The notes: generated by a model not told the origin, from the letters alone. A DNA stretch of 64,000 nt from Hemileia vastatrix (GCA_030280995.1 JASXTE010000016.1:11166501-11230500), one strand, 5' to 3'; positions 1 through 11,499 are shown, counted from the stretch's first letter. Numbers and translations are program-made.

Positions 1-543
1 TTATTTAATAGAATATTTTATTATCAGGACAGTTTGTCAACTGGAACAATTAAAATTCAAATTAATCAGGACAATTGTCAACTGAAAAATGATAATAATT
101 AATATTAATATATAATTATTTTATTACCTCTGGGACTAAGAACAGTTATTGCTCTATTATGGTCAACCAGGAAAAATAAAAAAAATATAATAATAAAATT
201 AAAATCCAATTACCAGACACCTCCCCCTGCAAAATGAGCAAATTAATGCCACTTACAGAGTGCTGAGTAAAAGGAAATACGTAGCAAATGAAGAGTGAAG
301 AGTAACCCACAAATAGTAATCACAATAATTACCACGATATATACGAGCTTTAGTCAGTATATGAACTTAAGTTTTGGAGCGCGGTTCGATTCCCGTTCGC
401 AGCAAAAACTTTTATCACGTGACGTATGACATTCGTCGTTTTCTTGCCTCCACTCGTCCTTTACAGGTGCTTCTACGCCGATGGTCCTCTCGATTACGCC
501 TCAAGTAACGTTGCGCCGTCGATATTTCGGAAAGGTTACCAAT
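1..543 (-). other. Leader (5' UTR) of element A with primer-site block
   Basis: On the minus strand the LTR end is followed by ATTGGTAACCTTTCC (543-529), the A version of a block found beside every chromovirus LTR in this window. Further in there is a CACGTG palindrome (about 418-423). Around 373-410 the plus strand resembles a tRNA 3' end with a B-box-like GTTCGATTC, so the element RNA carries its complement. At 1-110 there are GTCAACTG/CAGGAC units like those in the A' leader. No gene is present. Confidence 0.55.
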
Positions 544-1369
544 TGTCAAGGTATACTTTTTGTCTAGAAGATTTGGTACGTAGTTCTACGAGGATTTAAA
601 AGGCTTAAATGGTTTCTCAACAAATTTGTACGTATTTCTTAATTCAAAGATGAATGTTTTACTCAATAAAAGAGGTAGGATTAAAATATTAATATAATTT
701 ATAAATTAGAATTACGCTATTGTAAATACTAATGATATAGAATATAAGAATAAGTATTTATTTGGTTAATTGTTGTAATAAAATGGTATGGTAAAATAGA
801 ATGATCAAAAGACAACAAAAAGAGAGGCCTTTTATAGGCAAAGGAGAGACAAAGCACGGAAATCAAATTCTAAAAACAGTAGGAAAAGAGAGAGAAAAAG
901 AACATTCCAGGAAGAGTATTTCAAATAATAAAGTTATTCCAAAAAGAAGGCGTCAAAAAGATGTATTTACAGAGTATGTCAGAAATACATCAATATTTTT
1001 AATATTTACTGTAAATGTCAATCCCAAATAAGAAATTTGATTTGTTTGTATATATTTAATATTATTTGAATATTTAAATCTTATTTTATCTTTATATTTT
1101 ATTTTCTTTAAATATAAAGATTTATTTTTCCCAACCTGTCAATTGAGCACGGTGTTAGAGAAAAATATAAGGGACAAAATTATAATCTTAATTTTACTTA
1201 TTTATTTAATTAATTAATTTAATTTTTACATTCTGTAACTAGTTTAATTTATAACTAATTTTAATGTAACTAAATGATAATTAAATAATAATTAAAGATG
1301 ATAAGGTGCGGCTTCATCCAGTAAATAATTACTTATTTCACTGGGTAAGTCTAGTAGCCTGGCTGACAG
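544..1369 (-). repeat. LTR of element A (5' copy, 826 bp)
   Basis: On the plus strand it starts TGTCAAGG and ends GGCTGACA, the TG...CA ends of an LTR. It is the inverted, slightly diverged copy of 8370-9168. A TATA-like motif (CCTATAAAAGG on the minus strand) lies near 830-845 and is the likely promoter for leftward transcription. The short open frame at 801-1031 lies inside the LTR and is not believed to be a gene. Confidence 0.85.
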
Positions 1370-2316
1370 TATATATCGTGGTAATTATTGTTATTACTAT
1401 TTGTGGGTTACTCTTCACTCTTCATTTGCTACGTATTTCCTTTTACTCAGCACTTTGTAAGTGGCATTAATTTTCTCATTTTGCAGAGGGAGGTGTCTGG
1501 TAATTTGGAATTTAATTTTATTATTATATTTTTTTTTATTTTTCCTGGTTGACCATAATAGAGCAATAACTGTTCTTAGTCCCAGAAGTAATAAAATAAA
1601 TATTTTAATATTAATTATCATTTTTCAGTTGACAATTGTCCTGATTAATTGAATTTTAATTGTTCCAGTTGACAAATTGTCCTGACAATATTTTTTTTTT
1701 TATTATTAATAAAATAATCATTATAATTTTTAAGTTGACATTTGTCCTGATTAATTTAAAATTTAATTGTTCCAGTTGACAAATTGTCCTGAAAATAATA
1801 TTTTTTTTTATTAATAAATAATTCACATTTAATTACTTCAGTTGACTTTGAGTCCTGGTAATCCAATAAATCTTTTTTAATTAATAAAACTCATATTTAA
1901 TTACTTCAGTTGACATTAAGTCCTGGTAGTTAAGTGATCAGTAATAAAATTTTAAAATAAAACTTCTTATTTAATTACTTCAGTTGACATTAAGTCCTGG
2001 TAGTTAAGTGATCAGTTAAAATAATTTTTTTTTAATTAATAAAGATTCATATTTGATTATTTCAGTTGACAATAAATCCTGGTAATAAATTAGTTGATTT
2101 AAATCCTGAAAATAAAAAATTAATAGAAATTCTAATTTATTTCTACAGTTGATTGTATTATCCTGGTTTTAAATTTTTTTTATTAATTTTATTTAAGTTG
2201 ATTTTTATCCTAAAAAGATTTATTATTATTATTTTTATTTTATTTCTGTTAAATAAAAATTAAAAATAAAGACTAATTAATTTTGTCTCTTTCCTTCATT
2301 TCAGTGGAATCTTAAA
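1370..2316 (+). repeat. A' leader with an array of GTTGAC...TCCTG units
   Basis: Non-coding leader. From about 1623 to 2210 a short unit, CAGTTGACA followed after 5-6 nt by TCCTG, occurs about eleven times, separated by AT-rich spacers of roughly 40-85 nt. Several copies contain the palindrome GACAATTGTC. The same units appear inverted at 1-110 (element A) and 55908-56215 (element D), so the array is a family trait. Its role is unknown; RNA packaging or Gag binding are possibilities only. Confidence 0.7.
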
Positions 2317-2911
2317 ATGACTGATAAAAGTGGTTTTGCTGCACATGAAGAAGAACTAGACTTAATTGATTATGATGAGCCTAATTCTGTAAGTTCTCCT
2401 TTAACAAGAAGAATTTCTCAAACTAATAAATCCTTGCCCCAAACAGGATGTGGAGATGGAAGAAGTAGAAATCCTAGTGGACAATACTCAGGATCAGAAG
2501 CCCATGACAAACCCACCAGAAGAGCTTCCAAAAGGCTTCAGGATAAAAAAGATGCCGTTGTCTCAGCAGGTTAAGAATCTGTCTACCCACATAAAGGAGT
2601 TAAGGACAGACAGTTTGAGACTAAAGGTAAGGGTAGATGCGTTGGAAGAAAAGGTGAAAAGAACAGATACTTTTCTCCAAGAGAAGAAGAAACCTCTTCC
2701 TCCCAGGGATCAACAACAATTGGCTCCCCAATCCCAAGAGATGGTGGAAGTGTCCAAGTGGCAGTGGGACTGGCTCAACACTCAGTGGGACTACTTGGCT
2801 CAAAACCAGCATCAGTTACCTCAGGTAGGTCCATCAAGGCCCACCCAGGCCAACCCACTCCTCCCCACCCTTATCAAGGAGGCAAAAGAAGAAGGAAGCC
2901 CAATATGGTGA
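2317..2911 (+). CDS. A' alternative-frame ORF1 protein, expressed by splicing (damaged)
   Basis: Exon 1 is 2317-2388 (24 codons, with the acidic stretch EELDLIDYDE). A 58-nt intron follows, 2389-2446: donor GTAAGTT, branch CTAAT, acceptor AACAG. Its removal puts exon 2 (from 2447) into frame 2, which runs as a coiled-coil protein containing LPKGFRIKK, QQVKNLSTHIKEL, heptads, and VSKWQWDWL. In B and E the same protein ends in Pro-Trp-stop at the next splice donor. Here a 1-nt shift near 2850 moves the conserved end (PPHPYQGG, then KPW at about 2920) into frame 1, and frame 2 stops at 2911. The second intron would be 2928-2985, again 58 nt, with branch CTGAC and acceptor TTCAG. Function unknown; splicing is predicted, not shown. 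Confidence 0.6.
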
Positions 2912-5900
2912 TACCCAGCAAACCCTGGTACGTCCCTCTATTGATTCTCAAGTGCCTTTTCTTGTGGCTGACTCTGTTCCTTCAGGTAAATCTGGAAGGC
3001 AGGATGAAACCTTGAGACCTATAGAGGCTGGGAATAGTAGACAGATATCTCATGTATCTAATCCATTACTTTTAATTGCTACCTCAATGATTAATCCTGA
3101 TATGGCTGTGATTGATGAAACTCTTGACCCTGAGTGCTATGAGAGTCTGGAAAGTTACTCAGTCTCCTTATTGAGAAACACTCCAGATGTAGCAAGAATT
3201 AATGATGAGAACTTGAGAGATATTTTTGGCAAGCAAAATCATATAATGAACAATATGAAATTGACTCAGAGATATAATAGTTTGTTAACTTATCAAGGAT
3301 ATCAAGCATTAAAAAGTGAAGCTCAGAGAGTCTCTGATGAATTTTCTCATTACAAAGCAACCCATGAAAAGAAAATTGCTTTATGGCAAAATATAAAAAA
3401 TGATTTGTCTAAACTAAAAGATACTGTATCTGCCTGTTGCCAGGAGGTAGAGATAGATAAGATAAATCTGAAAAGATTGAGTGACCATTTGTCATCTTTT
3501 CAACATAAAAATCAATTATCTTTTGCAACTATCAATGAGAGTTTATCTAGTCTTCCAAGAATGAAAACAAGACTAAAAACCATTGAAGAAAAATTGAACT
3601 CATTGTTAAATGACCAAAAATATTCTGACATTTCTGTGAAGGAACATATAGTGCAGGATGCTCAACCAGTACCTGTGGCTAGTTCATCTAAAATAAAAAT
3701 AGATCCAGAAATACCTGTTGACAACACTGAGTTTCCATCAAAAACTGATGATGCAACAGGATCTGCAACAGAGGGATTAAACAATGAGATTTCAGCACAA
3801 TTAGAGAAATTACAGCTGCTTCTTGCTCAGAAACAAGCTAGTACTAAGGAGACTTCTTCAAATCAAAAGAATTGGCCAATACTTGACCAGTACCCAACAT
3901 TTGACGGTGATTCTTCTTCTGATTGGCAACAATTTATTTGCAGAATTGATAATTTAAAAAATTCTTACAAGCTCCCAGATGAGGAAATTGTGTCCAAATT
4001 AATTTCTTTGTTCACTAATGTTGCCCTGATGTGGTATGAATCTGTTCTCCTGGATGGGAATGACTACTCATGGGAGTATTGGAAGAAATTAATTAAAGCA
4101 CAATTTGGTGGCTCCAAGTTCAGAATGGCTCAACAAAGGCAGTATGAGGAAACTAGATATAGCTCTTCTACTGATAAACCTATTGAGTTTTTAATGAAAC
4201 TTGTAAAAATCTTAAGGGCAATGGACCCAAATATGGAGTTTGATTTATGGAAGGACAGGATCCTCTATAAATTACCAATGTCTCTGAGAGACTTGATAGT
4301 GGCTAGGACTGAGTTCTCCAAAGAACCCTCTTCTTTCATTAATACTTGCAATGAGATACTTCTAAACAATAAGTATGATGCAAGAAGATTCATTCCTAGG
4401 ACCCCTTTGGAGAAACCCTCCACTTACCAACAAAAACCTCTGGAAAAGGTTGGTAAACCTTCTGCCCCTGTTGCACCAAAGAAGTATGCAACAAACACTT
4501 GCTTCAAGTGCAACAAGCCTTGGCAGAAAGGCCATGTTTGTGACAGGAAGATAAATCTTGTAGAACAAACAGAGGAGCATGCTGATGACACAGTGGCACT
4601 GGATGATACATCAAGTGATTGTGCCAGCAATATTTCATATGAATCTCAACAAGAAATCTTGATGCTGGAAGAAGATATTCATTATTTAAATACTATTGAC
4701 ATTGATAATAATGATTTATCTACAGTTGAGGATGCTGAGATCATAAAGAACATTGAGGATAACTCAATTGTTATTGCCCCTCTTAAGGCACCAGTCTTGA
4801 TCAATGGAACATGCATTGACGTTGTTCTGGATTCTGGAGCTGGAGGAAGTGTAGTATCTGAAAGAGCACTTGCTTCAGTAGATCAAGACTATAAATCTAA
4901 ACTGTTGCCTATCATTTCTAAAATTTGGAGAGGGTATGGCTCTGTTTTGTCCCCCATTGTTAAATACAAAGCCACAGTGTTTTTTAAATATAACCATGGT
5001 TTTTTAAGAGCTATTTGTGATTTTGTTGTCATGAAAAATGATAACTTGAGCAATTGGTTTATTGTAGGGAATGATATTTTAACCAAGTATGGCATAAAAT
5101 TGGATCCTTCAAACCAATGTTTCACAATGGGGATGAATGAGAAGAGAAAATTTAAAATTTCCTCCCCTAAAAAATTATTAAAACCAGAATTGAACACATG
5201 TAATTCTGTGGTTCAATATAAAGGAAGATCTACAAAGGAAATGCATGCCCTTATGTCTAAAATTGACAATGCTTCTTTTGGAGAACAACTTTCTGGTGAG
5301 GATAAAGATTCCATCATTAATTTGATAAAGTCTTTTCCTATGGCCTTTGCTCATGGGTCACATGAACTCGGATTAGTTAAAGAGGAAATGAAACTTTCAT
5401 TGTCTTGCCCATTAACTGATATACCACCTAGTTTAAAGAAGAAGCCTTATCTTGCTTCTCCCACAAAGAGAAAAGATATTGAATATAATATCTCTACCCT
5501 TTTAAAAATGAATATTATTGAAAAAGTAGTTGAAACACCTAAATATTGTGTTATCTCACCTGTCCTAATTTCTTATGAGAAAGATAAAGCCAGGTTATGT
5601 GGTGATTATAGAGCACTAAAAATTTATACTGTTGATGATATCTATCCTTTACCTAGAATCAGCTCTATACATGCTACTTTACAGTGTGCTAAATATATCA
5701 GCTGTTTGGATGGTAATAAGGGATATCACCAGGTACATGTTGAGAAAAATTCTCAGAAGTTTCTGATGATTGCCACTCATATGGGTATTTATAAGTATAT
5801 TAGGATGCCTTTTGGCCCTAAAAATGCCCCTTCAGTTTTCCAAAAAGTAATGGATAACACATTCCATCAAGAGATAATTGAAGGTTGGCTGATGGTTTAT

Positions 5901-8337
5901 ATTGATGATATCATTATATTCTCAAAAACATTTGAGGACCATCTTAAACACCTGTGTAAAGTATTCCAGAAAATGGATGAAATAAATATGACACTTGCTT
6001 TGAAGAAATGTAAATTTGGTTTCCATTCTTTAAAAGTTCTTGGTCATGTTGTTTCAGGCTTACAGATATGTGTTAACCAGAACAAAGTGGCAGGCATACA
6101 ACAGGTGAAAGCTCCTACAACAGTGAGAGAGCTCCAAAGTTTTTTGGGAATGTGTGGATACTATAGACAGTATATTAAAAATTACCAAGTCATAGCTTTA
6201 CCCCTTACCAAATTAACTAGAAAGGATGTTGCTTTTGTCTGGAATAGTGAAAGACAAAGAGCCTTTGACACTATGAAACACTGTTTGATGTCAGCACCAA
6301 TTCTTGCTTTACCTGACTTTGATCAACCATTTGTTTTGTACACTGATGCCAGTTTCATTGGTCTTGGTGCTGCCCTCCATCAAAAACAAGTGATAAATGA
6401 TAAAGTTTCAGAAGTAGTAATTTGTTATATTTCAAGAACCTTGAGAAATAGTGAATTGAAATATGGTGCTACTCAATTAGAGTGTTTAGCTGTAGTATGG
6501 GCTCTAGAAAAGCTTCATTATTACCTAGATGACCAGAAATTTGAGCTTGTCACTGACTGCAGTTCAGTTAAATCCCTTTTAAACTTGAAAACACCTAATA
6601 GACATATGTTTAGATGGCAGCTGGCTGTTCAAGAGTACAGAGGGAGAATGACAATTATTCACAGAGCTGGTATTGGTCACTCAAATGTGGATATGTTATC
6701 AAGGTTACCTTTACCAAATGATGACTCTAATCCTGCTTATGATCCTGAGGATGAAATTATCCATATCCATGGGATATATGTGGTTGATATGGAGGAAGAG
6801 CTATTACAGCTTATTCTGGAATCATATGATAAGGACACTGACTTGAAAAAGTTATGCACCATATTAAATTATCCAAAGAATGCTTTAATACAAGCATTAA
6901 TTAAACCCTTCCACAAAAGTACCAAAAAGATTTGGAAAAAGTAAATTTTCAATTGATGAAGGATATCTATATTATAGAAGAAAGTTGAGTAATGTTATTT
7001 TTATTCCTCCTTCTATAAAAGAAATCATCTTGAAAATTTGTCATGATGACATATTAGCTGGACATTTTGATCTTGACAAAACAATGATCAGAATTAAGAA
7101 CACTGCTTGGTGGGCTAATATGTCTGAGGACACAAAATTATATGTTGAATCTTGTGATTCTTGCCAAAAATCAAAAAGATTAACTGGTAAATGAGCAGGA
7201 TTAATGCAACATATTGAACCTCCTGATGCTCCATGGCAAATAATAAACATGGATTTTGTAACAGGATTACCTATTTCTGGTAAAGACAGTTATAACTCTT
7301 GTTGGGTTATTGTGGATAGATTCACAAAGATGTGTAAGTTTATCCCCACCCACAAGGATCATTCCACTAAAGAATTAGACTTCTTATGGTTGTCTCATAT
7401 TTTTAATACTGCAGGTTTTCCTAAAGCCATAATCTCTGAAAGGGACCCAAAATTTACTTCTGAATTTTGGATGTCTCTGATGGATGTTTGTGGTTGTGAT
7501 CTAAAACTTTCTACTGCCCATCACCCTCAGACTGATGGTTTAGCTGAAAGAATGATTCAGACTTTAGAGGACATGATAAGAAGATATTGTGCCTTTGGCC
7601 TTGAGTATAAAGACAATGACAGATTCACTCATGATTGGGTTACCTTACTGCCTGGGTTAGAATTTACTTATAATAGCACTGTTCATTCTGTTACTCAAAG
7701 AAAATCTTTTGAGCTCTGGCTTGGATATTTTCCAAATACTCCTGCCCAAATTGTCAATAATAAAATAGTTAAATTGGATTTGCATCCTGGTGTAAAATCT
7801 TTTCTTCAAATGCAACAACTTTGCAGAAGTCATGCTCAAAAATGTATTGAAAAATCTTTTGAATATGAGAAGAAGAGATGGGAAAAATCCCATAAAGAAT
7901 ACACTTTTAAAAAGGGTGATGAGGTGTTGATTTCTACAGTCCACTTCAATTTACAAGGTAATAAAAAATTGAAAGACACATTTTTTGGTCCATTTTTCGT
8001 AAGAAGAATGGTTGGTGATAATGCAGTTGATGTTATTTTGTATTTTCCATATGACAGAAAACATCCTGTTTTTCCAATATCTCTTTTGAAACCTTACACA
8101 TCCAATAGTGATTTATTTCCAAAAAGGAGGGGTAGACCAAAGAAAACCCCAAATGAATTCACTGAGACAGCAGAAATTGAAAAAATTTTAAATGACAGAA
8201 TAGTCACTGCTGAGAAAGGTACAGAATACTTATTGAGATTCAAGTATAAATCATCTGAATATGATTCTTGGATACCTGGGAAGGAGATATCTAATCTTCG
8301 TACTCTACTAAAAAAGTATAAAAGGAAAATATCATAG
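2317..8337 (+). pseudogene. A' Gag-Pol polyprotein, disrupted
   Basis: This is a Ty3/gypsy chromovirus polyprotein. The longest open part is 2952-6944 (about 1330 codons). It carries a Gag region with coiled coils, a zinc knuckle of the CFKCNKPWQKGHVC type (near 4501), a protease motif DSGAGGS (near 4827), reverse transcriptase with YIDD (near 5898) and RNase H with YTDAS (near 6340). The original start is probably 2317, but that frame has a stop at 2572-2574 and a 1-nt shift near 2850. A frameshift at about 6904 moves integrase into frame 1 (6985-8337), where CGA has become TGA at 7192-7194. Integrase keeps the HHCC finger, but the second catalytic position reads SERDPKF where relatives have SDRDPKF. 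A GPF module and a chromodomain (about 8170-8330) close the protein. Not functional as it stands. Confidence 0.9.
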
Positions 8338-8357
8338 CATTTTTTTTATTGTTTTTT

Positions 8358-8369
8358 AGAGTGAGGGAG
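8358..8369 (+). promoter_or_regulatory. Polypurine tract of A'
   Basis: The purine run AGAGTGAGGGAG lies directly before the 3' LTR and follows a T-rich stretch (ATTGTTTTTT). The same T-run plus purine arrangement precedes the 3' LTRs of B, D, E, G and H. It is the expected primer for plus-strand DNA synthesis. Confidence 0.8.
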
Positions 8370-9168
8370 TGTCAGCCAGGCTACTAGACTTACCCAGTGA
8401 AATAATTAATTATTTACTGGATGAAGCCGCACCTTATCATTTTAATTATTATTTAATTATAATTTAGTTACATTAAAATTAGTTATAATAAACTAACTAA
8501 TTACAGAATGTTAAAATTAAAAAATTAAATAAATAATTTTGTCCCTTATATTTTTCTCTAACACCGTGCTCATTTGACAGGTTGGAAAAAAAATAAAATT
8601 TTATATTAAAAAAAATAGATATTAAGATAAAATAAGATTTAAATATTCAAATAATATTTAATATATACAAAAAATTCAAATTTCTTATTTAGGATTGACT
8701 TCTACAGTAAATATTAAATATATTGATGTATTTCTGACATACTCTGTAAATACATCTTTTTGACACCTTCTTTTTAGAATAACTTTATTATTTGAAATAC
8801 TCTTTCTGGAATGTTCTTTTCTCTCTCTCTTACTACTGTTTTTAGAATTTTATTGCCGTGCTTTGTCTCTCCTTTGCCTATAAAAGGCCTCTCTTTTGTT
8901 GTCTTTTAATCATTCTTTTTACCAACTCACTTATTACTACAACTACCAAAGTTAAACACTTATTTTTTATATTTTATATCTTTAGTATTTACAAGGACGT
9001 AATTCTAATCTATAACTTGTATAAATATTTAATTCTACCTCTTATTATTGAGTAAAAGAATCATCTTTGATCTAGAAATACGTACCTAATTATTGAGATT
9101 CAAATAAATCCTTAAAATCTTCATATAACACCGTACCAAAGCTTCTAGACCAAAAGTGAACCTTGACA
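8370..9168 (+). repeat. LTR of A' (3' copy, 799 bp)
   Basis: Starts TGTCAGCCAGG and ends CCTTGACA. It is an inverted, diverged copy of 544-1369. TATAAAA at 8879-8885 is the likely promoter box. It ends 13 nt before the B' LTR. Confidence 0.85.
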
Positions 9169-9181
9169 AAAGGTCCCCAGT

Positions 9182-10256
9182 TGTCGGTCAGTTGTCTAGA
9201 AGAGATAAGAAAAAAGGGAAGAAAAGAGAGGAAGACAAGAAGGTAATAGTGATTGAGAAATAAAAGAAATAAAATCAAATGAAATTATTTAATATATTGA
9301 AGAGAAAGCAACAACGAGTGATTTGAGAGGTGACACAAAATTAGTTTTATTAATATTAATATTATTTCAAGTAAGGGTTCTGCGCGGCAAACACTTTAAT
9401 TACTATCAGACTTAAAGCAACCTTTTAATTGTTATATGAATTTTTAATTAGATTGTAATACTAATAAAAAATAATAATAAACGTAATAAAATTATATTTA
9501 AATTGTTGAGTGTATAGTAAGTGATGAGGCTACAGAGGATTATCCAAGGCCCTTTTATAGGAAATGGGTCCTCTGAAGCGCCACTATATTTTTAAATACA
9601 AGAATTATAATAGGATAAAACAAGTATATCAAAGAGTAAGTGAAACATAACAATGTAGAGAAAAATATGAAACAAATAATTAAAAACTCCAGTTAAGAAT
9701 CCAATTTTCCCACCATTAATTCCCAAATCAGTAAGTAAAAATAGTGAATAACTAAACAAGCCTGTGACATAGGGACTATGAGAAAAATAATTCAAAACAG
9801 ATTGTACAGTCTGATTTAAGGATTTTTAAGTGAAACAGAGAATATTTTTACGCAACAAAATATGTAATTAATCTCAATTTAGTATTAATTAATTAATTGT
9901 TTTTCCTGGCACAATTAAGGGTCAAAAGAAGCGTCATTAATTATTTTTTAATATTATATGAAAGGTGTTATTTAATATATAAATTTAAATAATTAATTTA
10001 ATTATATTATAAGTCAATTTTACACTTATAATTATAATATATGTTTTTAATTAATTAAATATAAATTTATAATTTATTAAATACATAAAAATGCGCCATT
10101 ATTTGTAGAATATAAAATATATCATGTTTAATTTAAATGTATAAAAATTTATATAAACAATAAAATTAATATAACACTTATATGTAATAAGATACTTATA
10201 TAATTTTATTATGCAATAAAATATTAATTTATATACATTAAATACAATTCTTACGC
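9182..10256 (-). repeat. B' LTR, larger fragment
   Basis: Begins TGTCGGTCAG and aligns along its length to 21243-22300. Shared landmarks include TCTGCGCGGCAA, a TATA box read on the minus strand near 9550, and the AAATGCGCCATTATTTG block near 10090. The remaining 67 bp lie at 32362-32428. The short hydrophobic open frame at 9592-9795 is a T-rich artefact or a very weak candidate. Confidence 0.85.
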
Positions 10257-11376
10257 TATGGTAAGGTAAACTCTTACAGTCGCCTTGCTGTAAGCAGAAT
10301 CCGGAGGAGATGTGTGGATTTAGCTGAAAACCCCGTCCTTCCAATAAAAATAACAAAATGGGAATTCTAAATCACTAAGCTAACCAATCTACTTAGATCT
10401 GATTGATAAAAATAATGAAACTCTAAAATATTTAACGCTTATTGAGATTAAATGATCGTGGCTGTTGAGAAAGAAATACTGAATACAACAATTAAGGTGT
10501 ACCAGTGAAAGATCTGAAAAGATTGACTTTTATGTTTTTATAATAATTTAAATTTTTATGAGACAGCAATAATCAAGTCCCAGTGATGAAGACCTTTCTA
10601 AAGATACCCTGTATGAAGTGTTATTTTAATTGTTGAGTAGTATTTCTAAAATGTTATATATAAAATATAAAGTTATAAGGGTATTACAAATTTATTTAAT
10701 TTGTTGAGTAATAAAAAATGAGACCGTGGTGGTTAATGATTAAGCTGTATGTTGTGTCCCCCCTCTCAATTTCGAGTTTGAGAAGCGCTTAAGTATTCCT
10801 AGTCACGTTCCTAAGTTTTCCCCTCCAGAGCTCTTCCAGAGTCAATCCGGAGCCCGTACGGAGTCCGTACGGAGTCAAAGCGGAGTCGGTACGGAGTCCC
10901 TCCGGACTTCCGGACTCAATTTAGAACCTTAAAACCATAATAAAAAATCTAGAAAAATTACACATAATAGAGCTACTTCCCCTTTACATACCAAACTAAT
11001 TTTCGTAGTCTGCGCAGCTCTAATTACCCTGTGAAAATTCATCAAAGTTAAGTAATTTTTGAAAACGTAAATATTTCTATAAAACTTTAAAATTCATTTA
11101 AAAATATAAGAAAAATAGTAAAAATTCTGGGAAAATTTCCCAAGGTTCTTGAGTGACTTGACTTGATACTTATAAGTTTTTCTGACCGTAAAAATAAGTT
11201 TTCTCCGTAAAATAAATTGTTTTCGTGTAGGCATTTGCTCGTGACCAATTTCTTCATATTTTAAACTCCAATAAATTAAATAAAACCCTTTTATAAAAAA
11301 TAATAACGCCAATCTTGCACGCCGTAATAACTCCATTTACATATTTAGGTGCCGTACTAAACTTTAGGCTACCACA
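10257..11376 (-). repeat. LTR of C, 3' copy (about 1120 bp)
   Basis: Nearly identical to 31230-32361, differing at a few bases and by one 12-bp unit. On the minus strand it begins TGTGGTAGCC. A strikingly GC-rich patch at about 10847-10916 holds seven CGG triplets within otherwise AT-rich DNA. The short frames at 10099-10356 and 11094-11336 are duplicated in the other LTR copy and look incidental. Confidence 0.9.
10847..10916. promoter_or_regulatory. CGG-triplet cluster in C LTR (3' copy)
   Basis: The unit GTACGGAGTCC occurs twice here and three times in the 5' LTR copy. It is flanked by further CGGAG and TCCGG units. Gal4-type zinc clusters are known to bind CGG triplets, and C carries a zinc-cluster gene, so this may be a binding array. 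That link is inference. Confidence 0.45.
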
Positions 11377-11388
11377 TCCTCCCTCCAA
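11377..11388 (-). promoter_or_regulatory. Polypurine tract of C
   Basis: On the minus strand TTGGAGGGAGGA sits directly before the LTR start TGTGG. This places everything from the LTR to pol, including the plus-strand zinc-cluster gene, inside the element. Confidence 0.75.
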
Positions 11389-11499
11389 TTGAGAATGTCC
11401 CCATTCTTAAAACTTTGCATAAGTGGTTGAACACAATATTCATCTTTAACCTTCAACCACCATCTTCTTTAATCAACTATAAAATTCATCTTCATCAAT

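Larger units (their letters stand above)
1..1369 (-). mobile_element. Element A: 5' end of a minus-strand Ty3/gypsy chromovirus (partial)
   Basis: The segment holds a 5' LTR (544-1369), an LTR-adjacent primer-site block and the untranslated leader of an element reading leftwards; its genes lie off the window. It is assigned by similarity: the LTR is the inverted counterpart of the A' 3' LTR at 8370-9168, and 1-360 is the inverted counterpart of the A' leader at about 1380-1740. It is inserted into the A' leader. The right target-site copy would be 1370-1374 (GTATA); the left copy is outside the window, so the duplication cannot be verified. Confidence 0.75.
1370..9168 (+). mobile_element. Element A': plus-strand chromovirus, 5' LTR off-window
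   Basis: A' contains a leader (1370-2316), an alternatively spliced first ORF, a damaged gag-pol, a polypurine tract and a 3' LTR (8370-9168). Element A replaced the view of its 5' LTR by inserting into its leader. The right edge abuts AAAGG (9169-9173), which belongs to B', so A' was inserted next to the primer site of B'. Its left target copy is off-window. Confidence 0.8.

Noticed and set aside
373..400. A tRNA gene on the plus strand
   Set aside because: Only the T-arm side resembles a tRNA; there is no D-arm, anticodon arm or matching acceptor strand, and T-stem pairing is poor.
801..1031. A 76-codon plus-strand gene
   Set aside because: It lies inside an LTR in a lysine-rich AT context, and the equivalent A' LTR does not preserve it.
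1456..1486. An intron in the A' leader (GTAAGT...TTGCAG)
   Set aside because: Only about 30 nt long, too short for normal splicing.
1..9168. A single retrotransposon with inverted LTRs (one at 544-1369, one at 8370-9168)
   Set aside because: The leader sequence at 1-543 duplicates the one at 1370 onward in the opposite direction, so two elements of one family, one inside the other, explain it without an inversion.
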